Of a stretch of DNA of 64,000 nt, positions 33,982 through 41,635 are shown piece by piece. The notes beneath the pieces were generated by a model that made no database searches, was not told the DNA's origin, and saw only the letters and a list, made by a program, of their open reading frames with translations. Source of the DNA: CAYXLI01 sp964464925 (GTDB lineage: Bacteria; Acidobacteriota; Terriglobia; Bryobacterales; Bryobacteraceae); contig CAYXLI010000020.1 of assembly GCA_964464925.1 (NCBI GenBank), forward strand, positions 1 to 64,000. Reading direction: 5' to 3'. The stretch's first letter is position 1; the number at the start of each line of letters is the position of its first letter. The translations under genes were made by a program, and so were the position numbers.

Positions 33982-35286
33982 ATGGCCGCATCTGACCTCC
34001 GCACGCTCCTGGCCAAAGCGACTCCGCTTCGCTCGGGCGACCAGCTTGCCGGTCTCGCAGCGAGCAACGCCGAGGAGAGGATCTCCGCGCAGATGATGCT
34101 CGCCGATGTTCCGCTCCGCCGTTTTCTGAACGAGCCGCTCATCCCGTACGAAGGCGATGAGATCACGCGTCTCATCCTCGATACACACGATGCCCAAGCC
34201 TTCGCACCCATTGCCCACCTGACTGTCGGCGAATTCCGGGATTGGCTGCTTGCCGCCTCAGCCGAAGCCATTCAGCCGCTCGCAGGCGGAATCACACCGG
34301 AGATGGCTGCCGCCGTCAGCAAGCTGATGCGGCTCCAGGACCTGATCTCCGTCGCTGCCAAAATCCGCGTAGTAACACGCTTCCGCTCGACGATCGGCCT
34401 GCCCGGTCGGCTCTCCACACGTTTGCAGCCGAACCATCCGACTGACGATCCGAGAGGAATTCTTGCCGCCATCATCGACGGGCTTTCGTACGGCAGTGGC
34501 GACGCCGTGATCGGGATCAATCCCGTATCGGACAGCGTGCAAACGGTTGACCTGCTGCTGCGAATGGTCGACCGTCTTCGCACCACTTTCTCCATTCCCA
34601 CCCAAAGCTGCGTGCTGGCGCATGTCACCACACAAATGCAGGCCATGCAGCGCGGCGCGCCAGTCGATCTTGTCTTTCAGTCGATTGCCGGCACGGAGGC
34701 TGCGAACCGGGCTTTCGGCGTCTCGCTCTCCTTGCTCAAGGAGGCGCGGGAGCAGGCCCTTGCCTTGAATCGCGGCGCCATCGGCAACAACGTGATGTAT
34801 TTCGAAACGGGTCAAGGCAGCGCTCTTTCCGCCGACGCGCACCACGGCGTCGATCAACAGACCTGCGAGGCGCGCGCGTATGCGGTCGCCCGCCATTTCG
34901 ATCCTCTCCTCGTGAACACCGTAGTCGGCTTTATCGGCCCGGAGTATCTCTTCGATGGCAAGCAGATTATTCGGGCCGGCTTGGAGGATCACTTCTGTGG
35001 CAAGCTGATGGGCCTTCCAATGGGATGCGACGTCTGCTATACGAACCATGCGGAGGCCGATCAGGACGACATGGACGTGCTGCTCACACTGCTTGCCGCG
35101 GCAGGCGTGAACTACATCATGGGAGTGCCTGGGGCGGACGACATAATGCTGCACTATCAGAGCACTTCGTTTCACGACGCACTTTACGCGCGCAGTCTGC
35201 TCCGTCTCCGGCCAGCGCCGGAGTTCGAACAGTGGATGGAGAATATGCAGGAGCGCATCCCACACATGAAGGGGCTGCTAGTATGA
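33982..35286 (+). CDS. eutB: Ethanolamine ammonia-lyase, large subunit
   Basis: Catalytic subunit (434 aa; E. coli EutB is 453) of the adenosylcobalamin-dependent lyase that converts ethanolamine to acetaldehyde and ammonia. Conserved stretches include RSGDQLAGLAA near the N-terminus, GDAVIGINPV, CVLAHVTTQ, FQSIAGTEAANRAFGV, YFETGQGSALSA, NTVVGFIGPEYL and RAGLEDHFCGKLMGLPMGCDVCYTNH. ATG 33982 is preferred; GTG 33961 in the same frame lacks a ribosome site and lies in a hairpin. The eutC start overlaps the stop. No EutA reactivase or microcompartment shell gene is nearby. Confidence 0.95.
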   Translation: MAASDLRTLLAKATPLRSGDQLAGLAASNAEERISAQMMLADVPLRRFLNEPLIPYEGDEITRLILDTHDAQAFAPIAHLTVGEFRDWLLAASAEAIQPLAGGITPEMAAAVSKLMRLQDLISVAAKIRVVTRFRSTIGLPGRLSTRLQPNHPTDDPRGILAAIIDGLSYGSGDAVIGINPVSDSVQTVDLLLRMVDRLRTTFSIPTQSCVLAHVTTQMQAMQRGAPVDLVFQSIAGTEAANRAFGVSLSLLKEAREQALALNRGAIGNNVMYFETGQGSALSADAHHGVDQQTCEARAYAVARHFDPLLVNTVVGFIGPEYLFDGKQIIRAGLEDHFCGKLMGLPMGCDVCYTNHAEADQDDMDVLLTLLAAAGVNYIMGVPGADDIMLHYQSTSFHDALYARSLLRLRPAPEFEQWMENMQERIPHMKGLLV

Positions 35287-35990
35287 ACGAACTCCTACGC
35301 CGGTTCACGCCGGCCCGCGTGGACATCGGACGCGCCGGCGATGCCGTGCCTACGCGCGAGTCGCTCGAATTCCAACTGGCGCATGCGCGGGCTCGCGACG
35401 CAGTCCACGCGCCCTTCGACGCTCATTCCCTGTTGGCCGAACTGCAGCGCCACGGCTGGCCGGCGGTTCTTGTCCACAGTGCCGCGCCTGACCGGGCTGT
35501 CTACCTCAAGCGTCCTGATCTCGGCCGCAAACTGGATCCCGCCTCGCGCACCGCGCTAGTCTCCGGAGATTTCGACGTCGTGTTTACAATTGCCGATGGC
35601 CTCAGTGCGTTGGCGGCGGAAAGACATGCTGTTCCTTTGCTCGACGCCACACTTCCTCTCCTCCAAGGGTTGCGGATCGCTCCGATCCTTGTGGCAGCGC
35701 AAGCCCGCGTCGCTTTAGCCGATGAGATCGGTGCCGCGCTCAACGCGCGTATTGCGGCGATGCTGATCGGCGAACGTCCCGGTATGAGCGCGCCCGACAG
35801 TCTCGGCGCATACGTCACCTGGAATCCTCGCCCCGGCCGCACGGACGCCGACCGCAATTGCATCTCGAACATTCGGACGGAAGGGATGAGCTATTCAGAT
35901 GCGGCCCGGCGTCTGGCGTTCCTCCTGCGCGAAGGCATCCGCCGCAAGCTGACGGGTGTCCACCTCAAAGAAGCAGCCTTGTTGGATTAA
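35283..35990 (+). CDS. eutC: Ethanolamine ammonia-lyase, small subunit
   Basis: Cobalamin-binding small subunit, 235 aa, slightly shorter than enteric EutC. Features: RAGDAVPTRESLEFQLAHARARDAVH near the N-terminus, then FDVVFTIADGLSALA, and IGERPGMSAPDSLGAYVTWNPRPGRTDADRNCISNIR, which contacts the corrinoid. ATG 35283 overlaps the eutB stop (ATGA); upstream in-frame sequence is eutB shadow. Its stop interlocks over 4 bp with that of the convergent acyltransferase. Confidence 0.94.
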   Translation: MNELLRRFTPARVDIGRAGDAVPTRESLEFQLAHARARDAVHAPFDAHSLLAELQRHGWPAVLVHSAAPDRAVYLKRPDLGRKLDPASRTALVSGDFDVVFTIADGLSALAAERHAVPLLDATLPLLQGLRIAPILVAAQARVALADEIGAALNARIAAMLIGERPGMSAPDSLGAYVTWNPRPGRTDADRNCISNIRTEGMSYSDAARRLAFLLREGIRRKLTGVHLKEAALLD

Positions 35991-36853
35991 TACAGTCCCG
36001 GCTCTCCCGGCGGACGCGTCTTCCAGCGCCGGTGAATCCAGAGCCACTGGTCCGGATACTCGCGAATGATCTGCTCCAGGGCGCGCTGAATGCGTTGCGT
36101 ATCCTCGACTGTGTCGCCCGTGATCTCCACAATGGGGAAAAACTTCAGGATGTATTTCTTCTTCTTCTCGGACCACACCGCAAATCCGGGAATCACCGCG
36201 GCCCCCGTATGCTGGGCGATGCGTGCAAACGTAGCATTCGCGCAAGCCGGAATCCCAAGGAAGTCCACGAACACACCCTGCTCGTAATTTGAATTCTGAT
36301 CGATGAGAATGCCGACCGCCTCGTTATGATGCAGAGCCCTGATGATGGCGCGAGCCGCATCTTTCTTTTCGATCAGTTTGTTGCCTGATCCGGCCCTGCG
36401 TGCTTCCACTACACGATCGATCGCGCGGTTGTCCAAGGGGCGCACAATCACATTCATCGGCTCAGTCATGAGCGAGTGGGCGTAGGCGCTCAGTTCCCAG
36501 TTGCCCATGTGCGCCGTGGCAAAAAGCACTCCCTTGCCGCGGCGCTTCGCCTCCTGATAATGCTCGAACCCTTCGTATTCGATCCATTCGGATACGTTCT
36601 CTCGCGTGATGTCTGGAAATCGCGCGAACGCTACCAGAAGGCGCGCTATGGAATGATACACGCCATCCACGGTCACTCGTGCATCGGCTTGGGGCATCGC
36701 CATTGCGAGATTCCGGTATCCGACGCGCCGTAGACGCGGAATCGCCAGGTCAAGAAGTCCTGTGTAGAATCGCGCCAACCGGCCGGCCAGCCCGCGCGGC
36801 GAACGGCGCAGCGTCCACAGAACGAACTCAGCCGCCCAATAGCTCGGGTTCAA
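35987..36853 (-). CDS. LpxL/HtrB-like lipid A lauroyl-type acyltransferase
   Basis: Membrane-bound lysophospholipid acyltransferase-family protein of 288 aa. The catalytic H-x4-E motif appears as HMGNWE in LFATAHMGNWELSAYA. Later blocks include the VVEARR/NKLIEKKDAARAII segment, GILIDQNSNYEQGVFVDFLG, NATFARIAQHTGAAVIPGF and the C-terminal QWLWIHRRWKTRP typical of secondary acyltransferases of lipid A. A single N-terminal hydrophobic segment anchors it. It shares 4 bp with mnmA at its start. Confidence 0.9.
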   Translation of the reverse strand: MNPSYWAAEFVLWTLRRSPRGLAGRLARFYTGLLDLAIPRLRRVGYRNLAMAMPQADARVTVDGVYHSIARLLVAFARFPDITRENVSEWIEYEGFEHYQEAKRRGKGVLFATAHMGNWELSAYAHSLMTEPMNVIVRPLDNRAIDRVVEARRAGSGNKLIEKKDAARAIIRALHHNEAVGILIDQNSNYEQGVFVDFLGIPACANATFARIAQHTGAAVIPGFAVWSEKKKKYILKFFPIVEITGDTVEDTQRIQRALEQIIREYPDQWLWIHRRWKTRPPGEPGLY

Positions 36854-37959
36854 TGCTCGATCCAGCCGCCTCCCAGCACCAGATCGCCATCATAGAATAC
36901 GGCGGCCTGGCCCGGCGTAACCGCACGCTGCGGCTCATCGAATCGCACTTCCACACGATTCGCTTCACCCGTCGGCGTCAACGTTGCCGCGGCAGCCATA
37001 TGCTTGTTACGGATCTTGACCTCAGCGCGCCGGGGCGCAGCCAAAGGTCCGATTGACACCCAGTTCACGCCGCTCGCAATCAACTTGGCACACAGCAGTT
37101 CGTCATTTTTTCCGACAATCACTCGCTGCGTCGCGGGCTCGGTCGCGATCACATAAAGCGGCTCACCCTTCGCAATGCCTAGCCCCTTCCGCTGCCCGAC
37201 TGTGTAGTGATGCACGCCGGCATGCTCGCCGAGCACCTGGCCGCTGGTATCCACAATCTCGCCGCGAGTCGCGTTCGCAGGCACCCCCTGCTCCTCAAAG
37301 TAGGCATTGATGAACGCGGCGTAGTCGCCGTTCGGGACGAAACAAATCTCCTGGCTGTCGTTCTTCTCCGCGGTTGGAATTCCGAGTTCCCTAGCCAGTT
37401 CGCGCACCTGCGGCTTCGTAAGCCCACCCAACGGGAACAGCGTGCGGGCAAGCTGATCCTGCTTCAAACCGAACAGGAAGTATGTCTGGTCCTTCGATGT
37501 ATCTACGCCACGGCGCATTTGCCAGCGCCCAGTCGTTTCTTCACGCGTGATCCGCGCATAGTGTCCGGTGGCCACCTGCTCCGCGCCTACTCCAGCCGCC
37601 ATATCCAGAAATGAATCGAACTTGATGAAGTTGTTGCAGAGCGTGCAGGGGATCGGCGTCCTTCCCGCGAGGTACTCCTGCACGAACGGCTTCACTACAT
37701 TCTCTTCGAAGCCCTGCTCGAAGTTCATCACATAATACGGAATACCCAGCACATGTGCGACGGCCCGCGCGTCGTATACATCGTCAAGCGAACAGCACCG
37801 CCCCGTAGTCGCTTCGGTCTGCAACTGCGGCAGGCGGCGCTGATTCCAAAGCTGCATCGTGAGCCCCACGATGTTCTCACCGTCCCGGCGCAGCAATGCC
37901 GCGACGGTGGAGCTGTCCACACCTCCGGACATCGCAACGGCTATCAGTTTTTCCTGCAT
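36850..37959 (-). CDS. mnmA: tRNA-specific 2-thiouridylase
   Basis: Installs the 2-thio group on U34 of tRNA-Lys, -Glu and -Gln in the cytoplasm (369 aa from ATG 37959). PP-loop SGGVDSS is at residues 11-17. The two catalytic cysteines are visible: C105 in PCTLCN and C206 in QEICFVPN, with GHYAR between and the KGLGIA plus C-terminal beta-barrel blocks following. ATG 37959 starts just before the PP-loop; a TTG 10 codons upstream is less likely. The sulfur donor may be the cysteine desulfurase at 38998-40137. Confidence 0.95.
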   Translation of the reverse strand: MQEKLIAVAMSGGVDSSTVAALLRRDGENIVGLTMQLWNQRRLPQLQTEATTGRCCSLDDVYDARAVAHVLGIPYYVMNFEQGFEENVVKPFVQEYLAGRTPIPCTLCNNFIKFDSFLDMAAGVGAEQVATGHYARITREETTGRWQMRRGVDTSKDQTYFLFGLKQDQLARTLFPLGGLTKPQVRELARELGIPTAEKNDSQEICFVPNGDYAAFINAYFEEQGVPANATRGEIVDTSGQVLGEHAGVHHYTVGQRKGLGIAKGEPLYVIATEPATQRVIVGKNDELLCAKLIASGVNWVSIGPLAAPRRAEVKIRNKHMAAAATLTPTGEANRVEVRFDEPQRAVTPGQAAVFYDGDLVLGGGWIEH

Positions 37960-38053
37960 GGAGGCGTCTACTACTAGTGTAGCTGCCAATCCGCTATGCT
38001 TCGCTCGATCTGGGCCGTACCTCGTGAAAGGATGGAAGTAGATAAGTCTTTAC

Positions 38054-39001
38054 ATGGGTCTAACCACTGAATCTTTACATATCCGCACGGACGCATCGCC
38101 GGTGGAACTGATCACGAAGCTGCTTGCCAAAGAGGGCTTCGAACCATGCGAAGCAGACGCGGCGCAGCGGACAGTCTTCGTCTTACCGGGCACTGCATGG
38201 CAGACGGTGCTCGATAGTGTCGTGCTCCAGGCCCCCGTGCTTGCGAAGCAGCTCTCCAAAGTGGGCGAGATAATCAGCATGCGCGTGGAGGATAGCAATA
38301 TCTCCGACGTCTCGTTCTGGCGCGACGGTAAGAAACAATCTGTTCCCCCGCGGATCGTGCCGTTACTGAAAGTAAAGACCCTCTTTGCGGAGGCGAACCT
38401 TGCCGAGGTTGCGCGCGAACTCGGCATCGATCCGCACCACTGCACCTGTACGATGGAGGATCTGCTCGCAAGTCCTCCTCCGCACTCGGTGCGGCTCTCG
38501 TTCCGCTCTGGCGTGGAGGAGCCGAGCGGCCCGCCAGTGTTTCAGGTCGTCTTCCCGCCACACTCGCATCCCCTGCAATCGGATGGACCTTTAGAGCCTA
38601 TGGCTTTTTCGCTGCGCAACAACGGGGCGGCAGCCACGGGAATTCGTGTCGTGATGCGAGGGGAAGCACTTCGGCAAGGGCTCATCCGTATCGACCGCGT
38701 GGCTCTGGGCCGGCCGAGCAAGTCGAAACTGCCCGAGCTTCGCGGCCTGGAACCTCAACCGGATGGTCCGGATTGGGTAGTCGATGCCCCCGGGTTTCTC
38801 TTTCCGGGAATGCGGAAGTTTACCGGGAAAGCGGCCAACTCGGTAGCGATCGTGAACGCAGAATTCCACGCATCCATGCTGCACGTGAGCCTGTCCGGAA
38901 AAGCGCTGCAGAGCGGCAGAGGAGACCTGGAAGTGGTCGTCATTCCGCTCGAAAACCTGGATGGCGCAGCGGCCGCCGTGGCAGATTTACGCGTCAGCTA
39001 G
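38054..39001 (+). CDS. Hypothetical protein between mnmA and the cysteine desulfurase gene
   Basis: Protein of 315 aa that I do not recognise. No signal peptide or membrane helix. The first third is mixed alpha/beta (ASPVELITKLLAKEGFEP, GTAWQTVLDSVV); the remainder is beta-rich with Pro/His patches (FPPHSHPL). No catalytic motif stands out. It is oriented against both neighbours, and its stop shares 4 bp with the desulfurase gene, so it is not part of their operons. Confidence 0.65.
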   Translation: MGLTTESLHIRTDASPVELITKLLAKEGFEPCEADAAQRTVFVLPGTAWQTVLDSVVLQAPVLAKQLSKVGEIISMRVEDSNISDVSFWRDGKKQSVPPRIVPLLKVKTLFAEANLAEVARELGIDPHHCTCTMEDLLASPPPHSVRLSFRSGVEEPSGPPVFQVVFPPHSHPLQSDGPLEPMAFSLRNNGAAATGIRVVMRGEALRQGLIRIDRVALGRPSKSKLPELRGLEPQPDGPDWVVDAPGFLFPGMRKFTGKAANSVAIVNAEFHASMLHVSLSGKALQSGRGDLEVVVIPLENLDGAAAAVADLRVS

Positions 39002-40137
39002 GGAGCAAGCCTTCGCAGCCGGGCCACACTCGTATGCAAGGCGTCGGCAAGAGCACTCACATCATCCGGCGTATTCGAACGGCCCAGAGAGAAGCGCAAG
39101 CTGGACTTTGCCTGCTGCCGCGTGAGCCCCATCGCGGTCAGCACGTGTGATGGCTCCACCGCGCCGCTCGAACACGCCGCGCCACTCGACACGGCAAAGC
39201 CGTGCAGGTCCAGCGCAATTACCAGCGCCTCGCCCTCAATTCCTTCAAAACAAATATTGCTGGTGTTCGGTGCGCGATCCGGACCGGCCCCGTTGATCTT
39301 CACATTCGGAATTCGCGACAGCACCTCGCTCTCAAGTTGATCGCGCAAAATGCGGAGACGCTCGCATTCCTGAGTGCCATGCTGGACAATCCACTGCGAC
39401 GCCGTTCCCATGGCCACTGCACCCGGAACATTCTCCGTACCGGCCCGGCGCCCCTGCTCGTGGCGTCCACCGAACTGCACCGGGGCAAGCTGCACACCTT
39501 TACGGACGTAGAGAGCACCGGTCCCTTTTGGTGCGTAGATTTTGTGGGCGCTCAGCGAGTAGAGATCGACACCCAGTTCCCGCACGTTCACGGAAACTCT
39601 TCCCACGGCCTGCACGCCATCGCTGTGCATAAGGATGCCGTACTCACGTGCGATGGCCGCGATTTCAGGGATCGGCTGCACGGTTCCGGTCTCGTTGTTG
39701 ACATGCATCACCGAGATCAACACCGTGTCCGGCCGGATGGCCCGGCGCACGGCATCGGGGTCCACCGCGCAGTCCCCGTCCACCGGAACGTAGCTCACGG
39801 AGACCCCTTCGGCCTCCAGGGCCGCACACGCGTTCAGGACAGCCGGATGCTCGATCGTACTAGTGATGACGTGGCCCTTGGCGCGCCGGGCAATGCCGAA
39901 CAGGGCCAGATTATCCGCTTCGGTGCCGCCGCTGACCCAGACCACTTCCTTCGAATCGGCAGCGAGCAGTCCAGCTACACGGCGCCTGGCAGTCTCGATC
40001 TGCTGCCGGGCTGATTGTCCGTCGCGATGTATGCTGGACGGATTACCGAAGACCTCGCGCAGAACAGGGATATACTCTTCGAGTACTTCGGGCGAGACGG
40101 GCGTTGTGGCGTTGTGATCCAAATACCGGCGCTGCAC
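38998..40137 (-). CDS. Cysteine desulfurase (NifS/IscS family)
   Basis: PLP enzyme of 379 aa that removes sulfur from cysteine as a protein-bound persulfide. Visible: SGGTEADNLAL (69-79), EHPAVLN, HVNNETGTVQPI, the PLP lysine K199 in SAHKIYAPKG, and catalytic C322 in SSGAACSSG on the mobile loop. The short GAACSSG type fits class I NifS/IscS enzymes. The start is GTG 40137, with GAGGAG 6 nt upstream. No iscU or iscR lies beside it; tRNA thiolation through MnmA or Fe-S assembly are both possible. Confidence 0.94.
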   Translation of the reverse strand: MQRRYLDHNATTPVSPEVLEEYIPVLREVFGNPSSIHRDGQSARQQIETARRRVAGLLAADSKEVVWVSGGTEADNLALFGIARRAKGHVITSTIEHPAVLNACAALEAEGVSVSYVPVDGDCAVDPDAVRRAIRPDTVLISVMHVNNETGTVQPIPEIAAIAREYGILMHSDGVQAVGRVSVNVRELGVDLYSLSAHKIYAPKGTGALYVRKGVQLAPVQFGGRHEQGRRAGTENVPGAVAMGTASQWIVQHGTQECERLRILRDQLESEVLSRIPNVKINGAGPDRAPNTSNICFEGIEGEALVIALDLHGFAVSSGAACSSGAVEPSHVLTAMGLTRQQAKSSLRFSLGRSNTPDDVSALADALHTSVARLRRLAP

Positions 40138-40171
40138 TGGTTACTCCTCAAGTGTATGACGCAGGAAGACT

Positions 40172-40209
40172 TAAAGTGCCACTTTAGGTACTAGTCGAGC
40201 ATTGCTCGA
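40172..40209. promoter_or_regulatory. Two adjacent perfect inverted repeats upstream of the desulfurase gene
   Basis: TAAAGTG-C-CACTTTA (40172-40186) and TCGAGC-ATT-GCTCGA (40195-40209) lie side by side in the 157-bp divergent spacer. The first, with a 1-nt centre, is operator-like. The second could also fold as a small hairpin. No matching regulator gene is adjacent. Confidence 0.45.
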
Positions 40210-40240
40210 ACTTACCCGGGGTTACTCGTTGAAAATAAAA

Positions 40241-40280
40241 GGGCGGGAGTAGAGGTTCGAGAATTACTTGAACTCCGCCC
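40241..40280 (+). ncRNA. Structured 5' leader of the SAM hydroxide adenosyltransferase gene
   Basis: Inner stem GTTCGAG/CTTGAAC (one G-T pair, AATTA loop) within an outer GGGCGG/CCGCCC stem (40241-40246 with 40275-40280), separated by an asymmetric internal loop. It ends 14 nt before the ATG. The enzyme uses SAM, so a ligand-responsive leader is worth considering, but the sequence does not match a SAM or SAH riboswitch consensus I know. Confidence 0.3.
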
Positions 40281-40294
40281 CGAAGCATAAAACA

Positions 40295-41089
40295 ATGCCA
40301 CGCAGAATTGTTACACTCACAACCGACTTTGGCACATCCGATCATTTCGTCGGCGTCATGAAGGGCGTAATCGCCGGCATATGCCCCACGGCCGAGATGA
40401 TCGACATCACCCATGAAGTCCACAGCTATGAGGTAAACGACGGCGCCTTCGTCGTCGAGCAGACCTTCCCGTACTTTCCGAAGAAGACCGTCCATTTGGT
40501 CGTAGTCGACCCCGGGGTAGGCACCTCGCGCAGGCCTATCCTGGTGGAGGCCGCCGGCCAGTACTTCATCGGCCCGGATAATGGCGTGCTGGCCCCGGCG
40601 TACAACAGCGACAAGAAGAGCAAGGTCCGGGTGATCACCAACCAGAAATATTTCCGCAAAAACGTCAGCCGGACGTTCCATGGCCGGGACATCTTCGCGC
40701 CCTGCGCCGCTCACCTGGCAAAGGGAGCGCTGCCGTCCACGTTCGGTAAGCTCATCGATGATTACCTTCGCGTCGGACTTGAGAAGCCGCATCGCACAGG
40801 ACGCCGCATCTGGACCGGAACCATCCTGAAGGTCGACCATTTCGGAAACCTCATCACAAACCTGCACGCCGGCGAGTTCCCGGACCTCGAATTGCATCCC
40901 ATAGAACTGAAGATCGGTACGCGGACCGTCTCACGGGTCGCCCTGACCTTTGCCGATGGAGCGGATGGATCCGATGTGTTTCTCATCCTGGGCAGCTCGG
41001 GCTATTACGAGGTCGCCGCAAATCAGGCGTCGGCAGCGAAGGTCCTCGGCTGCAGTGCGGGAGCACCGATTGAGCTGAGCATCTACTAG
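40295..41089 (+). CDS. SAM hydroxide adenosyltransferase (DUF62 family)
   Basis: 264-aa enzyme of the family that hydrolyses S-adenosylmethionine to adenosine and methionine using an activated water, homologous to fluorinase. Motifs: TLTTDFGTSDHFVG at the N-terminus, VVVDPGVGTSRRPI, GPDNGVL, FHGRDIFAPCAAHLA and DHFGNLITN, with the C-terminal GSSGYYEVAAN. The fluorinase-specific insertion is not evident. The first in-frame TTG (40268) lies inside the leader hairpin, so ATG 40295 is used. fpg follows after 2 bp. Confidence 0.93.
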   Translation: MPRRIVTLTTDFGTSDHFVGVMKGVIAGICPTAEMIDITHEVHSYEVNDGAFVVEQTFPYFPKKTVHLVVVDPGVGTSRRPILVEAAGQYFIGPDNGVLAPAYNSDKKSKVRVITNQKYFRKNVSRTFHGRDIFAPCAAHLAKGALPSTFGKLIDDYLRVGLEKPHRTGRRIWTGTILKVDHFGNLITNLHAGEFPDLELHPIELKIGTRTVSRVALTFADGADGSDVFLILGSSGYYEVAANQASAAKVLGCSAGAPIELSIY

Positions 41090-41091
41090 TT

Positions 41092-41610
41092 ATGCCGGAG
41101 CTACCGGAAGTGGAAGCCGTGATCCGCAAGCTGCGGAAGCAAGCGGCTCACGCGGTGATTGCGGAAGCGCATGTTCAAAGACAGCGCTCCGTGAGCCCTC
41201 AGAAGCCTGGCGCGCTCGTGAGAGCCGAGGGGGGACGGATCGGCAAGATTGAGCGGCGAGGCAAGAACATCCTCGTACGGCTCTCAAACGGATATACGGT
41301 TCGGTCGCATCTCGGGATGACCGGCAACCTCTACGTCATCGCGGATGCAAGACTTCGGCCGTCGTCTGCCCGCGTATACTTTACNNNNNNNNNNNNNNNN
41401 NNNNNNNNNNNNNNNNNNNNNNNNNNNNNNNNNNNNNNNNNNNNNNNNNNNNNNNNNNNNNNNNNNNNNNNNNNNNNNNNNNNNTACAAAGAAATGGACT
41501 TCGACGTGTATGGCCGGAAAGCCGAGCCATGCCATGTCTGCGGCCGCAAGATCAGGAAAGTGGAGCAGGCCGGACGGTCGACCTACTATTGTCCGTTCTG
41601 CCAGCGATAA
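41092..41610 (+). CDS. mutM: Formamidopyrimidine-DNA glycosylase, interrupted by an assembly gap
   Basis: Base-excision repair glycosylase/AP-lyase of the Fpg/Nei family. The N-terminus MPELPEVE, with nucleophilic Pro2 and Glu3, and the RSHLGMTGNL block are intact. The C-terminal zinc finger (C-x2-C in CHVCGRK and C-x2-C in YYCPFCQR) is seen after the gap. Family length is about 270 aa but only about 138 residues are present, so about 130 residues (some 400 bp, inferred) are missing at 41385-41484. Treat it as a full gene with unresolved middle, not a pseudogene. Confidence 0.92.
   Translation: MPELPEVEAVIRKLRKQAAHAVIAEAHVQRQRSVSPQKPGALVRAEGGRIGKIERRGKNILVRLSNGYTVRSHLGMTGNLYVIADARLRPSSARVYFXXXXXXXXXXXXXXXXXXXXXXXXXXXXXXXXXXYKEMDFDVYGRKAEPCHVCGRKIRKVEQAGRSTYYCPFCQR
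41385..41484. other. Scaffold gap of 100 N within mutM
   Basis: Exactly 100 unknown bases, a placeholder length. From the family size the real missing sequence should be near 400 bp. Any ORF crossing it in another frame is artificial. Confidence 0.98.
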
Positions 41611-41635
41611 TAGCGATAATAAGGGCGTAGCAGCA

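Noticed and set aside
34258..35265. 335-codon open frame on the minus strand opposite eutB
   Set aside because: eutB is highly conserved along its whole length; the antisense frame shows no family features.
38043..38085. Direct repeat TCTTTACAT around the start of the 315-aa unknown gene
   Set aside because: Only two copies, one inside the coding region; compatible with chance.
39202..40014. 270-codon open frame on the plus strand opposite the cysteine desulfurase gene
   Set aside because: Antisense shadow; the desulfurase has all catalytic residues and a good ribosome site.
40241..40280. Known SAM or SAH riboswitch upstream of the SAM hydroxide adenosyltransferase gene
   Set aside because: The hairpin is real, but conserved cores of the SAM and SAH riboswitch classes I know are not seen. 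It is kept only as an unassigned structured leader.
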